The position numbers and the translations under genes are program-made. From the NCBI GenBank assembly GCA_020073365.1, contig JAIQFL010000142.1:1-54155 (forward strand): a stretch of DNA of 54,155 nt, given 5' to 3'. Below are positions 18,541 to 28,700 of the stretch, one piece after another. The notes below the pieces were generated by a model. It saw only the letters and a list, made by a program, of their open reading frames with translations. It was not told the DNA's origin and searched no databases. How positions within the stretch are numbered: position 1 is the first letter of the stretch; the number at the start of each line of letters is the position of its first letter. The stretch comes from Terriglobia bacterium. GTDB taxonomy: Bacteria > Acidobacteriota > Terriglobia > Bryobacterales > Bryobacteraceae.

Positions 18541-18860
18541 TGGTGGGTTTGGACGGGGCCACCGCGCTCTGGAGATCCTGCATGGCCCCGCGTGACGATT
18601 CTTGCGCAACTTGGCTGGTTATTGAGAATCTGGGCGCCAGTTGGGTGTCAAGTCGGTCCCGACGATCAGGCGCGGGTAGCGCGGCCGAGATTGCGGCCGC
18701 ACATCTCAGGGCCGTCCACAGTCTGCTGCAGACACACCTCCACAAGGCGAACGGGTTCGGGCTGGAAACACGCTAGTATGAACCTATTATTGCCTTTGAA
18801 TCACGGCTCGCCTATCCTGTTGAAAATCTCACCGTTGCTGGGAATCGGAAGGGAGCTGTC
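18541..18860. other. Intergenic region upstream of the barrel/thioredoxin gene
   Basis: About 320 bp with no recognisable gene. Only short, motif-free open frames occur. The last 10-15 nt hold GGGAG, the likely ribosome-binding site of the next gene. Confidence 0.4.
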
Positions 18861-20615
18861 ATGTGGCGATTCGACGTAACATCTGTAAGGCTGGCGGTGT
18901 TTCTGGCCGCGTTGACCTTGGGAATGCTGATGCCCACGCGCACGGCGTCCGCTCAGGGTTGAGTGATCTCACGCTCCGGTCTGGAGTCAAATGGTGCGGA
19001 AGGTGGCGGCTACCTGCAGCCGGGTGACTGGACTTCGACGGTCGGTGTGCGTCACGTCTATTCCCACGTGCATTTCAGCGGTCCGACGGAGAATTTCTCC
19101 CGGGCACAACTGGGTACCGAGGTTCAGTCGAAAACCAACCTCGACGATCTCACGGTTACTTACCAGCTCACCCGCCGGATCAGCCTGACGGGGACTCTTC
19201 CGTTTGTATACGCCAGCCGGCGCCAGCAGGCTCAGTACGCGACCCTGCACACCTCCGGGATTGGCGATATCAGTCTCGGAGCGCAGTATTGGCTGCGCAG
19301 CCCGAGAAGTGAAAAAGCCGGCACCAACAACGCGCAGGTCGGACTGAGCCTGCTGTTTCCGTCAGGGAACGATCGCCAGAATAATGTGGTGGCAACGACG
19401 TATGGCGGGCCCACATCGACACAATACCCCGATTATTCGGTCCAGCCAGGGGCAGGCAGTTGGGGCGCGATCATGTCGTGGCAGGCTTTCCAGAACCTGG
19501 GGAACAATACCATCGCGTTCGTCGATGGCAACTATGTCATGACCCAGGGCGGTCACCATAGCTTTTGGACTTCCCATGGAGGAACATCCAATGGTCCTCC
19601 CTCTCCTACACCAGGCATGACTCAGTTCGATGCAATTCAGGATCAATACATGGTCGAGGTCGGGGCCTCTCATCCGGCTCCCCGGATCCAGGGGCTGGGC
19701 CTGACGCTATCGATCCGCGCCGAGGGGGTGCCCGCGCACAATCTGATCGGGAGCGATTTGGGATTTCGCCGGCCCGGCTTCGGCATTGCCCTGACACCAG
19801 GTATCATCTACACCCGTGGACACCACATGCTGCAGTTCAGTGTGGGCAAAGTCATGGTGCGCGATCGGACAAAGAGCGTTGCCGAAGAGATAAATGGTGT
19901 GCACGAAGGGGACGCTGCCTTTGCGAACTACGTGTGGATGGCGGGTTACACCCTGAGAATGCCGGGAAAGAAGAACGCCGTCGAAGAACTGAAACAAAGT
20001 AACTCCAGCCGATTACCCAGGGCAGACGCCTCGCACGCATCGAGTGCCGGTGCGCTTCCGGAAGGGTCGTCCCAGACGGCCGCCGATACCTTCAAGCCAT
20101 TCAGCTTGAAGACCCTGGACGGGAAAAAGAAGACGCTCAAGGACTTCTCGAACAAGGTCACGCTGGTGAGTTTTTTCTTCCCCCGCTGCCCGTATTGCAA
20201 CGTGGAGCTTCCCCAGATCCAGAAGATTTACGACAAATACAAGGACCGAGGGCTCTCCGCCGTGTGGGTGAACATCCTGCCCGAAGAGGCGGGTCTGATC
20301 GCTGGGTGGCAAATGGCCAAGAATCTCACGGTCCCGGTATTGATTGGAGGGACGCAGGAATCCTTGCAGAGGGACTACCACATCAATTCGACCCCATCAA
20401 CTTATCTGCTGGATGAAAACGGCCGTGTCCTGTTCCGCGAAGATGGTTACAAGCCTGGCGATGAGAAGACCCTCGAGGCTAAAATCGAGGCAGCCCTGAA
20501 CGTGGTCCCCGCCGGCCCGGCTTCAGCGTCGCTTCCGCTGTGCCCGGTGCCCCCCGAGGATCTCCAGCCTTCAGCCCCCGCGCCGCGGATTGTCGACGCG
20601 AGGCCAAGGGAATAG
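18861..20615 (+). pseudogene. Outer-membrane beta-barrel fused to a thioredoxin-like (TlpA) domain, with an in-frame TGA after the signal peptide
   Basis: From the ATG at 18861, which has a GGGAG site, the frame encodes a clean signal peptide (LAVFLAALTLGMLMPTRTASAQG). It then hits TGA at 18960-18962 and continues in the same frame for 551 codons. The downstream part has beta-barrel-like alternating segments (residues 1-330 of the continued frame), such as WTSTVGVRHVYSHVHFSG and VGLSLLFPSGNDRQN. A linker follows, then a redoxin domain (about 375-510) with the active-site motif CPYC at 409-412 of that frame and the cis-Pro context STPSTYLLDENG. A GTG at 18963 could restart translation but without a signal peptide. 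A porin-like barrel joined to a thioredoxin fold is unusual. Options are a nonsense mutation, a sequencing error, or readthrough. Confidence 0.7.
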
Positions 20616-20965
20616 TCGGCGTCGCCAGAGACACGTGAACTGCGTTCGATTCGGCACCGGGGGCGGGTTGCAATTTGGTGGCAACCTACCAATTGGTTGC
20701 AACTAACAGGCTGGTGCCCGACCTGACTATCCCCCGGGACTCTTTGAAATATTAGGGACTGGCGGAGAGGGGGGGATTCGAACACGATGTGCCCCAATCC
20801 TAGCCGCAAGTTGCAGATTCCACGTTGCCGATGATGCCATACTTGCCACGGTCGCCGGGGCGCATTGCCCCGTTTGCCCCGTTGAGCGCGCATTTTCATC
20901 CGGGATTTTCAAGCCAGCTTAAGCAGTGTTCAAAGTAGCGTTCAACCGCGAAACAATCCAACTCA
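20616..20965. other. Intergenic region with a tRNA-Ser 3'-end remnant and inverted repeats
   Basis: About 350 bp without a gene. It contains a tRNA-Ser 3' end on the minus strand (20760-20783). Near 20667-20703 there are imperfect repeats of a TTGGTKGCAAC motif, direct and inverted around the palindrome CCAATTGG. Such clustered short repeats beside a tRNA end are reminiscent of recombinase arm sites, but no integrase gene is near. Confidence 0.45.
20760..20783 (-). other. 3' end of a serine tRNA, including CCA (attachment-site remnant)
   Basis: On the minus strand the sequence GTTCGAATCCCCCCCTCTCC, followed by GCCA, is the exact T-loop, 3' T-stem, acceptor (CCTCTCC), G73 and CCA of a tRNA-Ser. 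The bases before the T-loop (TCGTG) cannot pair with the CCCCC T-stem, and no D or anticodon arm follows. This is therefore a fragment, as left by integration of a mobile element at a tRNA 3' end. Confidence 0.7.
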
Positions 20966-22646
20966 GTGCAACTCATCCTGGCCGGACTCTGCACCATTGC
21001 GCTCGCGAATGCGCAAGCGCCGCAGTACACCATCGCATTCGGGAGTCTCGGTCCATCGCGAACCACCGTTTACCTGGCCGACGGAGATGGCAGCGGCGCG
21101 AGGCCGCTTTTCGCCGGGCCCACAGTGGACTACAACGCCTCCCTTTCGCGCGACGGGTCCTGGATTGTGTTTACCTTAGACCGGAGTGGTTCGGCCGATA
21201 TCTTCCGGGTGCACCCGGACGGGTCCGGCCTGGAACGGCTAACCACCGACGCTGCTTTCGACGACCAAGGCGTGCTTTCGCCGGACGGGCGGTGGCTTGC
21301 CTTCGTGTCCACGCGGGCGGGAAGCGCGAACATCTGGCTCCGGGAGAATAGACGGAGGCCGGCTGCGGAACCTTACCCCCGGATCGAGGGGAGATTTTCG
21401 TCCGTCCTGGTCCCCCGATGGGGAATGGATCGCTTTTTCGTCGGACCGCGACACACCGGCCGACATGCCGAAGCTGAACATTGCCACCTTGCACCTCACG
21501 CAGGTTTACGTGATGCGACGCGATGGATCGCAACTCCGGCGCGTGAGCCCGGGGCCCGCGGCGTCGGGGAGTCCGGCCTGGTCGCCGGATGGATCGCGAA
21601 TTGTGTATTCGCAAGTGGCATTCACACAATTTCCCAGAATTCTTATGGGAGATGCTGTATCTCGCATCATTGCGCCCATGGGCTACGGCGGAGCGTCCGG
21701 TACGCCCGCGCCGCGCCCGATCATGCAACTAGTTTCAGTCGATTTGAACTCCGGCGCAAGAGAGATTCTCCAGGATCGTCTGGGCGAGAAGCGGTCACCG
21801 CAATGGGTGACGGCAGCGAGAGTGGGCTATGTGAGCGGGAGGGCCAGGTGGCGGAATCGAATGGACAAACGGGTCTGCCGGCGCGCACGGTGAATTCGGG
21901 AATCCAAGTTGGTCTGCCGATCGACGCAGGATGGTGTTCCACCGCCAGGTGGATTCAGCAGCGGTTCCGTTTCAAGAAGGTTGGCCCACTCGCGACTCCC
22001 GCTTCAGGTTGATTCGTACGGGCATCTTCCCCTCCTACTCGCCGTCCGGAGATCGGTTGGTGGTAAACAGTGCCCCAGCCGGTATCCTTCACAACGGAAT
22101 TGTTCTCATGAACGCCGACGGAAGCAATCGCCGGATGCTGTTTGACGATCCGGCAAAGAGCGCCCTGGCCCCCGCCTGGTCTCCGGCGGGCGATCGAATT
22201 GCGTTTGGCTTGGGTGAGTTCTTTTCGATGGCACCGGGAAGGGAAAAGGTCACGTCGAGCCTGGCGATAATGAAGACCGACGGAACCGGGCTACGCGTGC
22301 TCACTGCTGCGGGCGACCGGGCCGGCTTTCCCAGTTGGTCGCCGGACGGCAGGAAACTTGTGTATCGGGCGGCGGATGCAGCCGGCGGAGGACTGCGCAT
22401 CATTGATGTCGAGTCGCAACAGATCACCTTATTAACGGATGGCACGCATAACGACAATTTCCCAGCATGGTCGCCCAGGGGGGATCGGATCGCGTTTGCG
22501 TCGGACCGCGACGGAAACTTCGAGATCTATACGATCGAAGCGGACGGCAAAAACCTTCGCAGGCTCACCCAGTCCCCGGGGAATGACGCCCACATGGCCT
22601 GGTCACCGGATGGGAAGTGGATCGCCTTTGCCAGCGCTCGAACCGG

Positions 22647-22650
22647 CTTT
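22647..22650 (+). repeat. Target-site duplication CTTT, left copy
   Basis: CTTT directly precedes the left inverted repeat. The second copy is at 24675-24678, directly after the right inverted repeat. Confidence 0.75.
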
Positions 22651-22708
22651 TGTTCCGGTTCAGATGGAAATGGAGATGGCTTCTCCCGGTAAGGTAAAGG
22701 AGAGAACG

Positions 22709-22954
22709 ATGAAGAAACAACGGAAGCACTACACTCCTGAAGAGAAGGTCGCCATCCTGAGACGGCACTTGCTGGAGAAGGAGCCCATCTCGAAGTTGTG
22801 CGATGAAGTGGGCCTCCAGCCGACGGTCTTCTACCGCTGGCAGAAGGAATTCTTCGAGAACGGGGCTGCTGCCTTCGAGCAGAAACGGCCAACCAACCAT
22901 TCCGCTGACCAGGAGCGGATTGCATACCTGCAGAAGAAGATCCAGAGTCGATGA
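22709..22954 (+). CDS. IS3-family OrfA (helix-turn-helix transposase subunit)
   Basis: An 81-residue protein with MKKQRKHYTPEEKVAILRRH and the recognition part ISKLCDEVGLQPTVFYRWQK, the HTH_Tnp_1 domain of IS3/IS911-type OrfA. GGTAAAGGAGAGAACG upstream supplies a good ribosome-binding site. Normal OrfA proteins of this group run a little longer, with a leucine-zipper helix leading to the frameshift window. Here the sequence breaks off at YLQKKIQSR because of the deletion that joins it to the orfB remnant. It could still bind the element's ends and act as an inhibitor of transposition, but it cannot provide catalysis. Confidence 0.85.
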   Translation: MKKQRKHYTPEEKVAILRRHLLEKEPISKLCDEVGLQPTVFYRWQKEFFENGAAAFEQKRPTNHSADQERIAYLQKKIQSR

Positions 22955-23385
22955 CGGAGGCGGACATCGAGGTCATATTGGAGCGCGCCAAGGAACTTCA
23001 CCCCGAGGCGAGGCCCAGGATCATCTCCGACAATGGACCGCAGTTCATCGCCAAAGACTTCAAGGAGTTCATTCGGATTTCGGGCATGACACACGTCAGG
23101 ACCTCGCCCTACTATCCTCAATCGAACGGAAAGATCGAACGCTGGCACAAATCGCTCAAAGGGGAGTGCATCCGGCCGAGACCGCCGTTATCGCTCGATG
23201 ATGCGCGGCGTCTGATAAACGGATACGTTGACCACTACAACAACGTCCGCCTGAACAGCGCCACGGGCTACATCACTCCGAAGGACATGCTCGCTGGGCG
23301 GCAGCAGGATATCCACGCGGAGCGCGACCGGAAGTTGGAGGCGGCCCGGAAACACCGGCAGATTCGTCGCAAGCAAACCGCTTGA
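22951..23385 (+). pseudogene. IS3-family OrfB (DDE transposase), 5' deleted
   Basis: Only the C-terminal 144 residues remain. The second catalytic Asp lies in PRIISDNGPQFIAKDF and the catalytic Glu in SPYYPQSNGKIERWHKSLK. The rest, LNSATGYITPKDMLAGRQQD, is the usual C-terminal rve_3-type segment. The N-terminal helix-turn-helix region and the first catalytic Asp (normally in a WxxDxTY/I motif) are gone, so the protein is catalytically dead. The deletion junction falls at about 22942-22952, directly after the OrfA helix. It is part of the 22651-24674 element. Confidence 0.85.
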
Positions 23386-23427
23386 CGCACAGATCGCACT
23401 CGTTTGGGCGTGGGGCGGAGGCTCAAC

Positions 23428-23454
23428 TTCCGATAGTCGGTTATTCTATCGGAA
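23428..23454. terminator. Hairpin between the orfB remnant and the cargo gene
   Basis: TTCCGATAG and CTATCGGAA form a 9-bp stem around TCGGTTATT. The right arm ends CGGAACA, whose complement TGTTCCG equals the first seven bases of the element's left end. It may therefore include a relic of an earlier right end. Confidence 0.55.
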
Positions 23455-23580
23455 CAAGCCCGGGGCTTGCGGCGCGTGATGAAAGCGGCGCACAGCGCGC
23501 TGGCGAGCTGTTCGGCGCCGGCGATCGATCATGTCACGCGCACGGCGCGATGTGGATGCGGGATCATGGCAGGAGGGAAT

Positions 23581-24483
23581 ATGCGCTGGATCACATACGT
23601 AGTTGTCGTTGCTTTGTTCACGCCAGCCGTGGTGCTTCGCGCGGCGACCGTGGAGGTCGATTGCAATTCGGGAGGTGTTGTGGCGCTGGTCCTCGGCAGC
23701 ATGAAACCTGGGGACTCCCTCATAATACGTGGAATCTGCCGGGAGAACATCGTGATACAGCCCGAGGTCCAGCGCATCACGATCGACGGAAAGGGCAAGG
23801 CCTCAGTTCATGCGCCGGATGCGCGCCAACCCGCGATTCAGGTCTTGGGCCGGGAGATCACGATCAAAGGCCTCACCGTAATCGGGGGCCTCTTCGGGGT
23901 CGCAGTCAACAGAGGCGCGAGTGCCGTTATTGACCACAACGCTATCCGGAACGCCGGGCACAGCGGTATTGAAGTTTCGCAAAACAGCTTTGGGCGGATC
24001 ATCAATAACACCATCGAGGAAAATCGTCTCAATGGGATCTTCGTGCTTGGCAGTGCGTCGGTGCACATAGGAGTGATGAGCACGGGCGACACGGTCCCCA
24101 GCCCGAATATGATGCAGAACAACGGGGAAGACGGAATCGTCGTAATGCGCTCCTCTACCGCTCGGATCATTGGCAATACACTCAGCGGCAATCGGCGCAA
24201 TGGCCTCACTGTACAACAGACCTCCCACGCAGAAGTTGCCGGCAACGTCTTCAATGGGAACCGGCAGCATGGGATTTGGGTGGCAGGCAATTCGGTCGTC
24301 AATCTCGCCGATTCCGTTACGCGCATATTCGAGCGGCCTAATGCCACGACGGCGCCGAACGGGTCCTTTGGCATCCTGTGCGAAATGGGCGCATATATAG
24401 ACGGTTCCATAGGGAGCGTCAGAGGTAGCCGTGGCATTAAGGATGTATCCGATAAGACTTGCATCGATCGCTCGGCTCGCTGA
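23581..24483 (+). CDS. Exported right-handed parallel beta-helix protein (transposon cargo)
   Basis: A 300-residue protein with a clear ribosome-binding site (AGGAGGG at 23571-23577) and a signal peptide (MRWITYVVVVALFTPAVVLR, cleavage likely after RAA). The mature part begins with a PGDSLIIRGICREN segment and then repeats of about 22-24 residues of the form x-N-x-I-x-x-N-x-x-x-G-I, for example IDHNAIRNAGHSGIEVSQN, INNTIEENRLNGIFV and IIGNTLSGNRRNGLTV. These are NosD/PbH1-type turns of a beta-helix, a fold used by polysaccharide lyases and surface adhesins. No catalytic residues were picked out, so an enzyme role is not claimed. It lies wholly inside the IS3-type element, which is unusual. 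No sign of decay is visible. Confidence 0.75.
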   Translation: MRWITYVVVVALFTPAVVLRAATVEVDCNSGGVVALVLGSMKPGDSLIIRGICRENIVIQPEVQRITIDGKGKASVHAPDARQPAIQVLGREITIKGLTVIGGLFGVAVNRGASAVIDHNAIRNAGHSGIEVSQNSFGRIINNTIEENRLNGIFVLGSASVHIGVMSTGDTVPSPNMMQNNGEDGIVVMRSSTARIIGNTLSGNRRNGLTVQQTSHAEVAGNVFNGNRQHGIWVAGNSVVNLADSVTRIFERPNATTAPNGSFGILCEMGAYIDGSIGSVRGSRGIKDVSDKTCIDRSAR

Positions 24484-24674
24484 CCGTGCCATGCACGCCC
24501 TGTGGTGAATGGGACCAGCCAACCCGATCTCCTTCTTGAAACCAGTTGCAGTTTCAGTCGCTGCCCCTTCCGCCGGCCGCCACCGCTTTCGGCTGTGCAA
24601 ACTGGCCCGCCGGAATTGGCGTTATACTCGCTAACGGAGCGCGCCAATTCTCCATTTCACGTTGAACCAGCACA

Positions 24675-24678
24675 CTTT
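24675..24678 (+). repeat. Target-site duplication CTTT, right copy
   Basis: CTTT follows the right inverted repeat, and the PD40 coding sequence resumes at CTCGATGAAATG. Confidence 0.75.
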
Positions 24679-24959
24679 CTCGATGAAATGTTGTTGCACC
24701 AGGGTAACGCCCAGCCAAACGGGAAGATTTTCGTAATGAACGCCGATGGCGGGGATGTTCGGCAGTTGACGGAAAATCAGTTTGAGAATTCCACTCCGGG
24801 CTGGAGGCCCGTTTCAGCGGTGAAATAAAGACCAAGGGTGCTTCTTCGACAGGTCTCCCAACTAACTGCCGGTCTCCAGTGGTCCGGTAAGGTGTGCCGC
24901 TGGTGGCAGTTGCAATGGGCCTCGGGTTGCCGGCTGCTCCGCCGCCATTCCGATGCAGC

Positions 24960-25414
24960 TCACGTTGATTCCCGAGCGCCGGCTAAGAGAATTGGTCCTG
25001 CTCGCCACTTTTCAGCGGGTCGGAAGTGCCGTATCTTGCACGAAGCCAGCTTCCAAGACCCGTGCTGCTTTACGAAAACCCGCGTGGCGATCATCTCGAC
25101 CGTCGAACCGTCGGCGGTTTGCAGGGAGTCCTTATGCGTCAGAATGGCAGTATCGATATAGATGCGAGTCTTAAGATCTTCCTCTTGAACCTTGGACGCT
25201 AGTTTTCCCGTCCTGACGTTCTCTTGTCCCAGATATCGCCCATTCTGCGAATAAACAAGAAGTCCTCGGTTACCAGTCGTTCCAGAACGCCGACATCCCG
25301 AGCGTCCATAGCGTGTCTGTATAACTTGCCCGCCTGCCCCATCTCGGTAGCAGAATTGTCGCCATGCAGATATGCGCATGAAAGGAAGAGCAATGCATAT
25401 AGAGACCTGCTCAT
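24960..25414 (-). pseudogene. DUF4440/SnoaL-like (NTF2 fold) protein, frameshifted
   Basis: The ATG at 25412-25414 opens a frame with a short signal-like N-terminus (MSRSLYALLFLSCAYLHGD) and the family's first helix, LYRHAMDARDVGVLERLVTE, followed by DFLFIRRMGDIWDK. It then runs into a stop. The rest of the domain lies in another reverse frame: ENVRTGKLASKVQEEDLKTR, then IYIDTAILTHKDSLQTADGS and RVFVKQHGSWKLASCKIRHF. The two join near 25228. DUF4440 proteins are small NTF2-fold proteins of varied role, some with a secretion signal. The gene sits between the split PD40 pseudogene and the first kinase gene, in a clearly decaying stretch. Confidence 0.65.
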
Positions 25415-25717
25415 GGAGGTTGATGTTACTACCGGCTGCAATCGCGTGCAACAAGCTTGCCGATACGCCTCCGAAGAGCCGTCGCTTGAACTTCGGCGCT
25501 CGCGAGAACTTACCCGTCTGCGGAGTCGCACAACTCTGCATATTCCTGGACTCCGCATACCGGGTCTGATTTCCAAAACCAACCACTGGAGCCAGTGTCG
25601 TGGGGATAGCTCGGACGGCTCGCGAGATCGCAGGAAGGTCGGTCGCGCAGCCGTAAAGTGATCGTCCGCCGAGAGTTATCGCCGCGAGCTCAAGGACGTT
25701 CACGGGTCCCCCTATCC

Positions 25718-28700
25718 CTACGGGCGGGGTACCCGCATTTTAAGTTCAGACAACCAGTTCAGGACGACCACGATGTCGCTTCCATGCCCTTCAGCCGTGC
25801 CGGACCGCCAGACTGCTCCGATGAAGCGACCGTCGCCCATCACGTCATAGGCGCGGGACTTTAGCGTGTGCGCATTGCCGGCGCTCCGTGGCAGCGATAT
25901 CGGTTTTCCAAAGCTGAACTTCGGATTTACGATCACCGGCACAGCGTTGAACTGTTCAGGGCCTGGCACGAAAAAAAGCTCCTTACCGTCTCGTGACCAC
26001 TGTGGATGGTTGGGCCTGCCATCGTGTGCCAACTCATACCTGGCTCCGGTGGGTGGGAAAGGCTGGACAATGATCGTGGTCTTTCCTCGCCGCTCCGAAG
26101 CAAACAAGGTGGGCGGAGCAGTCTGCGCATAGGCCACCCACTTACCATCCGGCGAAAACGTCGCGCCTGCAGGCGTCGCCGATGGAACTTCTTCGAACAC
26201 ATGGACTTCCCTGGTCTTCAACGAGAGCGCTGACAGAACCACGTCGCCGGCGTAAATCGCCGTGGCCGGGGATGCGAACGGGGTCCGCCTTAGACTGAAC
26301 AGGAGCATCTTGTCGCCAGGCGACCAGGCCTCCGGCTCATGGGCTTCGTCTTTCGCAGCTGTCGTCAAGCGCTCAACCGCTCCAGAGCCGTCAGCACGCT
26401 CGCTGAAGATAGCTCGGTCTCCTTCCCGGTCCGACTGATAGGCAATACGGGTACCGTCCCATGACCACGCAGGCAACCGATTGTTGCCTGGCCGGGTCAG
26501 GCGCCGCATCGTCGTCTGTCCGTTCAAATCGTAGATATAGATGTCAGACTTTCCACTCTCGGTCATGGCGAACGCAATCTGATCGCCCCTGGGCGATACG
26601 CGAGGTGTGTCGTATATACCGGGAGGCAGAGGGAAAGCTTGTCGGGTTCCTTTGCGGTCCGTAATCACAAGTTCTTTTGAGGGAGAGACCGGTCCTGGCA
26701 CGTAGAGCAAACTACCGTTCGCAGCCAGCGAATAATGAGCACCGCCGGTGGACTCTGGCTCAGCGCGCAACACCCCTTCCACCACTGGCGCCGCGGGTCC
26801 CGTCAGCTTCAGTCTCCGTCTGTCGAACGGGGCTGCCACGAGATTGCCCGCAACTGCATACAGGAGATAACCAGGCGGAACGTACCGCGCATCGGTTCCA
26901 CCCGTGAGAACGACCGTGCGTTCTCCAGTCGCAATCTTCTGAACGACGATCTGAGCCTTTTCCCACGTATCTGTCGATTTCCACTCGCCCAGCGTGAACA
27001 ACACCTCGCCGCCGCCCGGCAACAATTGCGGACCATGAACGACTTCCGGGCTCTTCGTTCTAACCAGATGCTTGGGCTCTCCCCCGTCGGCCAAAACAAG
27101 CAGGACGCCATGGCGTCGAAGGCTGCGGCCCGAAGCGCTCGCAGCGAGTTCGGCGTTTCCGGGTTCCACAAACAGGATGCCTTCCGGCGTCCAGCTCAGG
27201 CTCGACGGGTCGAGAGAATCGCAGACCTTGAGCGCGACTCCACCCTCGACAGGAACCTTCCGGATCGTTTGGTCGGAGCCGGTATGGAATGCTATCCATT
27301 TGCCGTCAGGGGAGAAAACCGGCTCGGTTACATTGAAGTAGCCTTCCGTCCCGCGTATGGTCACGAAATCGAGTGCTGACAGGCTTCGGAGGCGCAACCC
27401 TGCCGCGCTTGCGTACACAATGTACCGGCCGTCCTGGGAGATCGAGGTGGTGCTGCGATTCCGAAACAGAGTTTGTCCGTCCGGCACCCGAATGGACATC
27501 CTCATCGCCGGTTGGCCGTCCCGTTGCCGCATCAAGATAGACAGGCCCCCCAGGACCGTCAGCATCCCCGTCAGTAGCAAGGCCGTCACCCAACGCGATC
27601 GGGCGGGCTTGCGTTCCACCACTTCCGGACCCGCCGTGATGTCCTCCAACACGATTCGTGCCTCGCCGATGTCTCGGAGGCGGCGGCGAAGATCCCGATC
27701 GAGACACCGGTTGATGAGCCTTCGAATCGCAGGGGGCGTGTCGGAGGGTAGCCTGCTCCAGTCGATCTGGTCTCGCAATACGGCGCCCAGAATCTCGGAT
27801 GTGCTCCCGCCGGAGAATAATGCACGGCCGGACAGCATCTCGTACAGGACTGCTCCAAATGCCCAAATGTCCGCACGCCGGTCCACCTGGGCGCCGCCCA
27901 CCTGCTCCGGCGACATGTACGCCGCCGTCCCCATCAGCGCGTGGCCATCTGTCAGAACCGGGTCGACGGTCCCGTCCGGGGCGGCGCACTCGGCCGTGGT
28001 CACTTCTTCACGCCCTCTTGCCAGCCCGAAGTCGAGAACTTTGACGCTCCCGTCAGGTCGTACCTTGACGTTTGCCGGTTTGAGGTCGCGATGAACGATT
28101 CCGGCGTCGTGAGCGGTCTCGAGCGCATCGGCGATTTGCCGTGCAATCACCAAAGCTTGCTCGATGGGAAGCGGCCCGCCCGAGACGAGGTCTGTGAGCG
28201 TTGGTCCCTCGATAAACTCCAGCACGAGCGCGTGCAAGTCACCGACCTGTTCCGTGCTGTGGATCACAGCGATATTCGGATGATTGAGGGAGGCCAGCAA
28301 CTTCGCCTCACGGCGAAACCGGGCGTGCGCTCCGGGGTTGCGCGCGATCGCCTCGGGAAGCACCTTGAGCGCGACCGTACGGCCGAGGTCTGTGTCGCGA
28401 CACCGGTAAACCTCTCCCATTCCACCGCGACCGAGCAGGCCTTCCACTACGAACTGGCCTGCTATGATCTGGCCAGGCTGAAGACTGGTAGAAACCTCGG
28501 GAACACGGTCGAGGAGAGGGAAACTCTTCGACTCGGCCGCGAGCATGCCTTGAACTTCCGCAAGAATTGCCAGCTCTGATCCACAGACATCCACAACATA
28601 CTTCGCGCGCTCGAATTCGGGCAGCTCCAGCGCCGACTCGAACACTTCACGAATGCGCTGAAACTCCGCGCGACTGTTGGGAGCGGCACCTGGGATCGGA

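Larger units (their letters stand above)
22651..24674 (+). mobile_element. IS3-family-type element with internal deletion and a beta-helix cargo gene
   Basis: Length is 2,024 bp. The terminal inverted repeats (22651-22676 and the complement of 24649-24674) agree at 20 of 26 positions and start 5'-TG, as in the IS3 family. A 4-bp direct duplication, CTTT, flanks the element, and excision of element plus one copy restores the interrupted PD40 reading frame exactly. Inside are an orfA (22709-22954), an orfB remnant lacking its N-terminal two-thirds (22951-23385), a 9-bp hairpin (23428-23454) and a complete exported beta-helix gene (23581-24483). IS3 elements are normally 1.2-1.6 kb with no cargo, so this is a non-autonomous derivative that picked up a passenger gene. 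It would need a transposase supplied from elsewhere. Confidence 0.8.
20966..24828 (+). pseudogene. Secreted TolB-like PD40 repeat protein, two frameshifts and split by an IS element
   Basis: Three consecutive frames carry one PD40 propeller protein. Frame 1 starts at a GTG (20966) with a signal peptide (LILAGLCTIALANAQA) and blades such as LSRDGSWIVFTLD and LSPDGRWLAFVS. Frame 2 takes over near 21350 (WSPDGEWIAFSSDRD). Frame 3 takes over near 21838 (NPSWSADRRRMVFHR, WSPDGRKLVYRA, MAWSPDGKWIAFASARTGF). The gene is then interrupted at 22650. Its end (LDEMLLHQGNAQPNGKIFVM and NADGGDVRQLTENQFENSTP) resumes at 24679. Removing the 2,024-bp element and one 4-bp duplicate gives a perfect in-frame join, ARTGF-LDEMLL. 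So the gene was open at this site when hit, or was already dying from the frameshifts. The original function was probably a periplasmic binding propeller. Confidence 0.85.

Noticed and set aside
18960..18962. TGA as a selenocysteine codon
   Set aside because: It lies at the signal-peptide cleavage region rather than at a redox site, and no SECIS-like hairpin was recognised right after it.
20740..20850. Complete tRNA gene on the minus strand
   Set aside because: Only the T-loop to CCA end is present. The upstream sequence cannot form T-stem, anticodon or D arms.
24502..24828. Independent 108-codon gene
   Set aside because: Its 3' half is the end of the interrupted PD40 gene, and its 5' half is inside the IS3-type element's right end.
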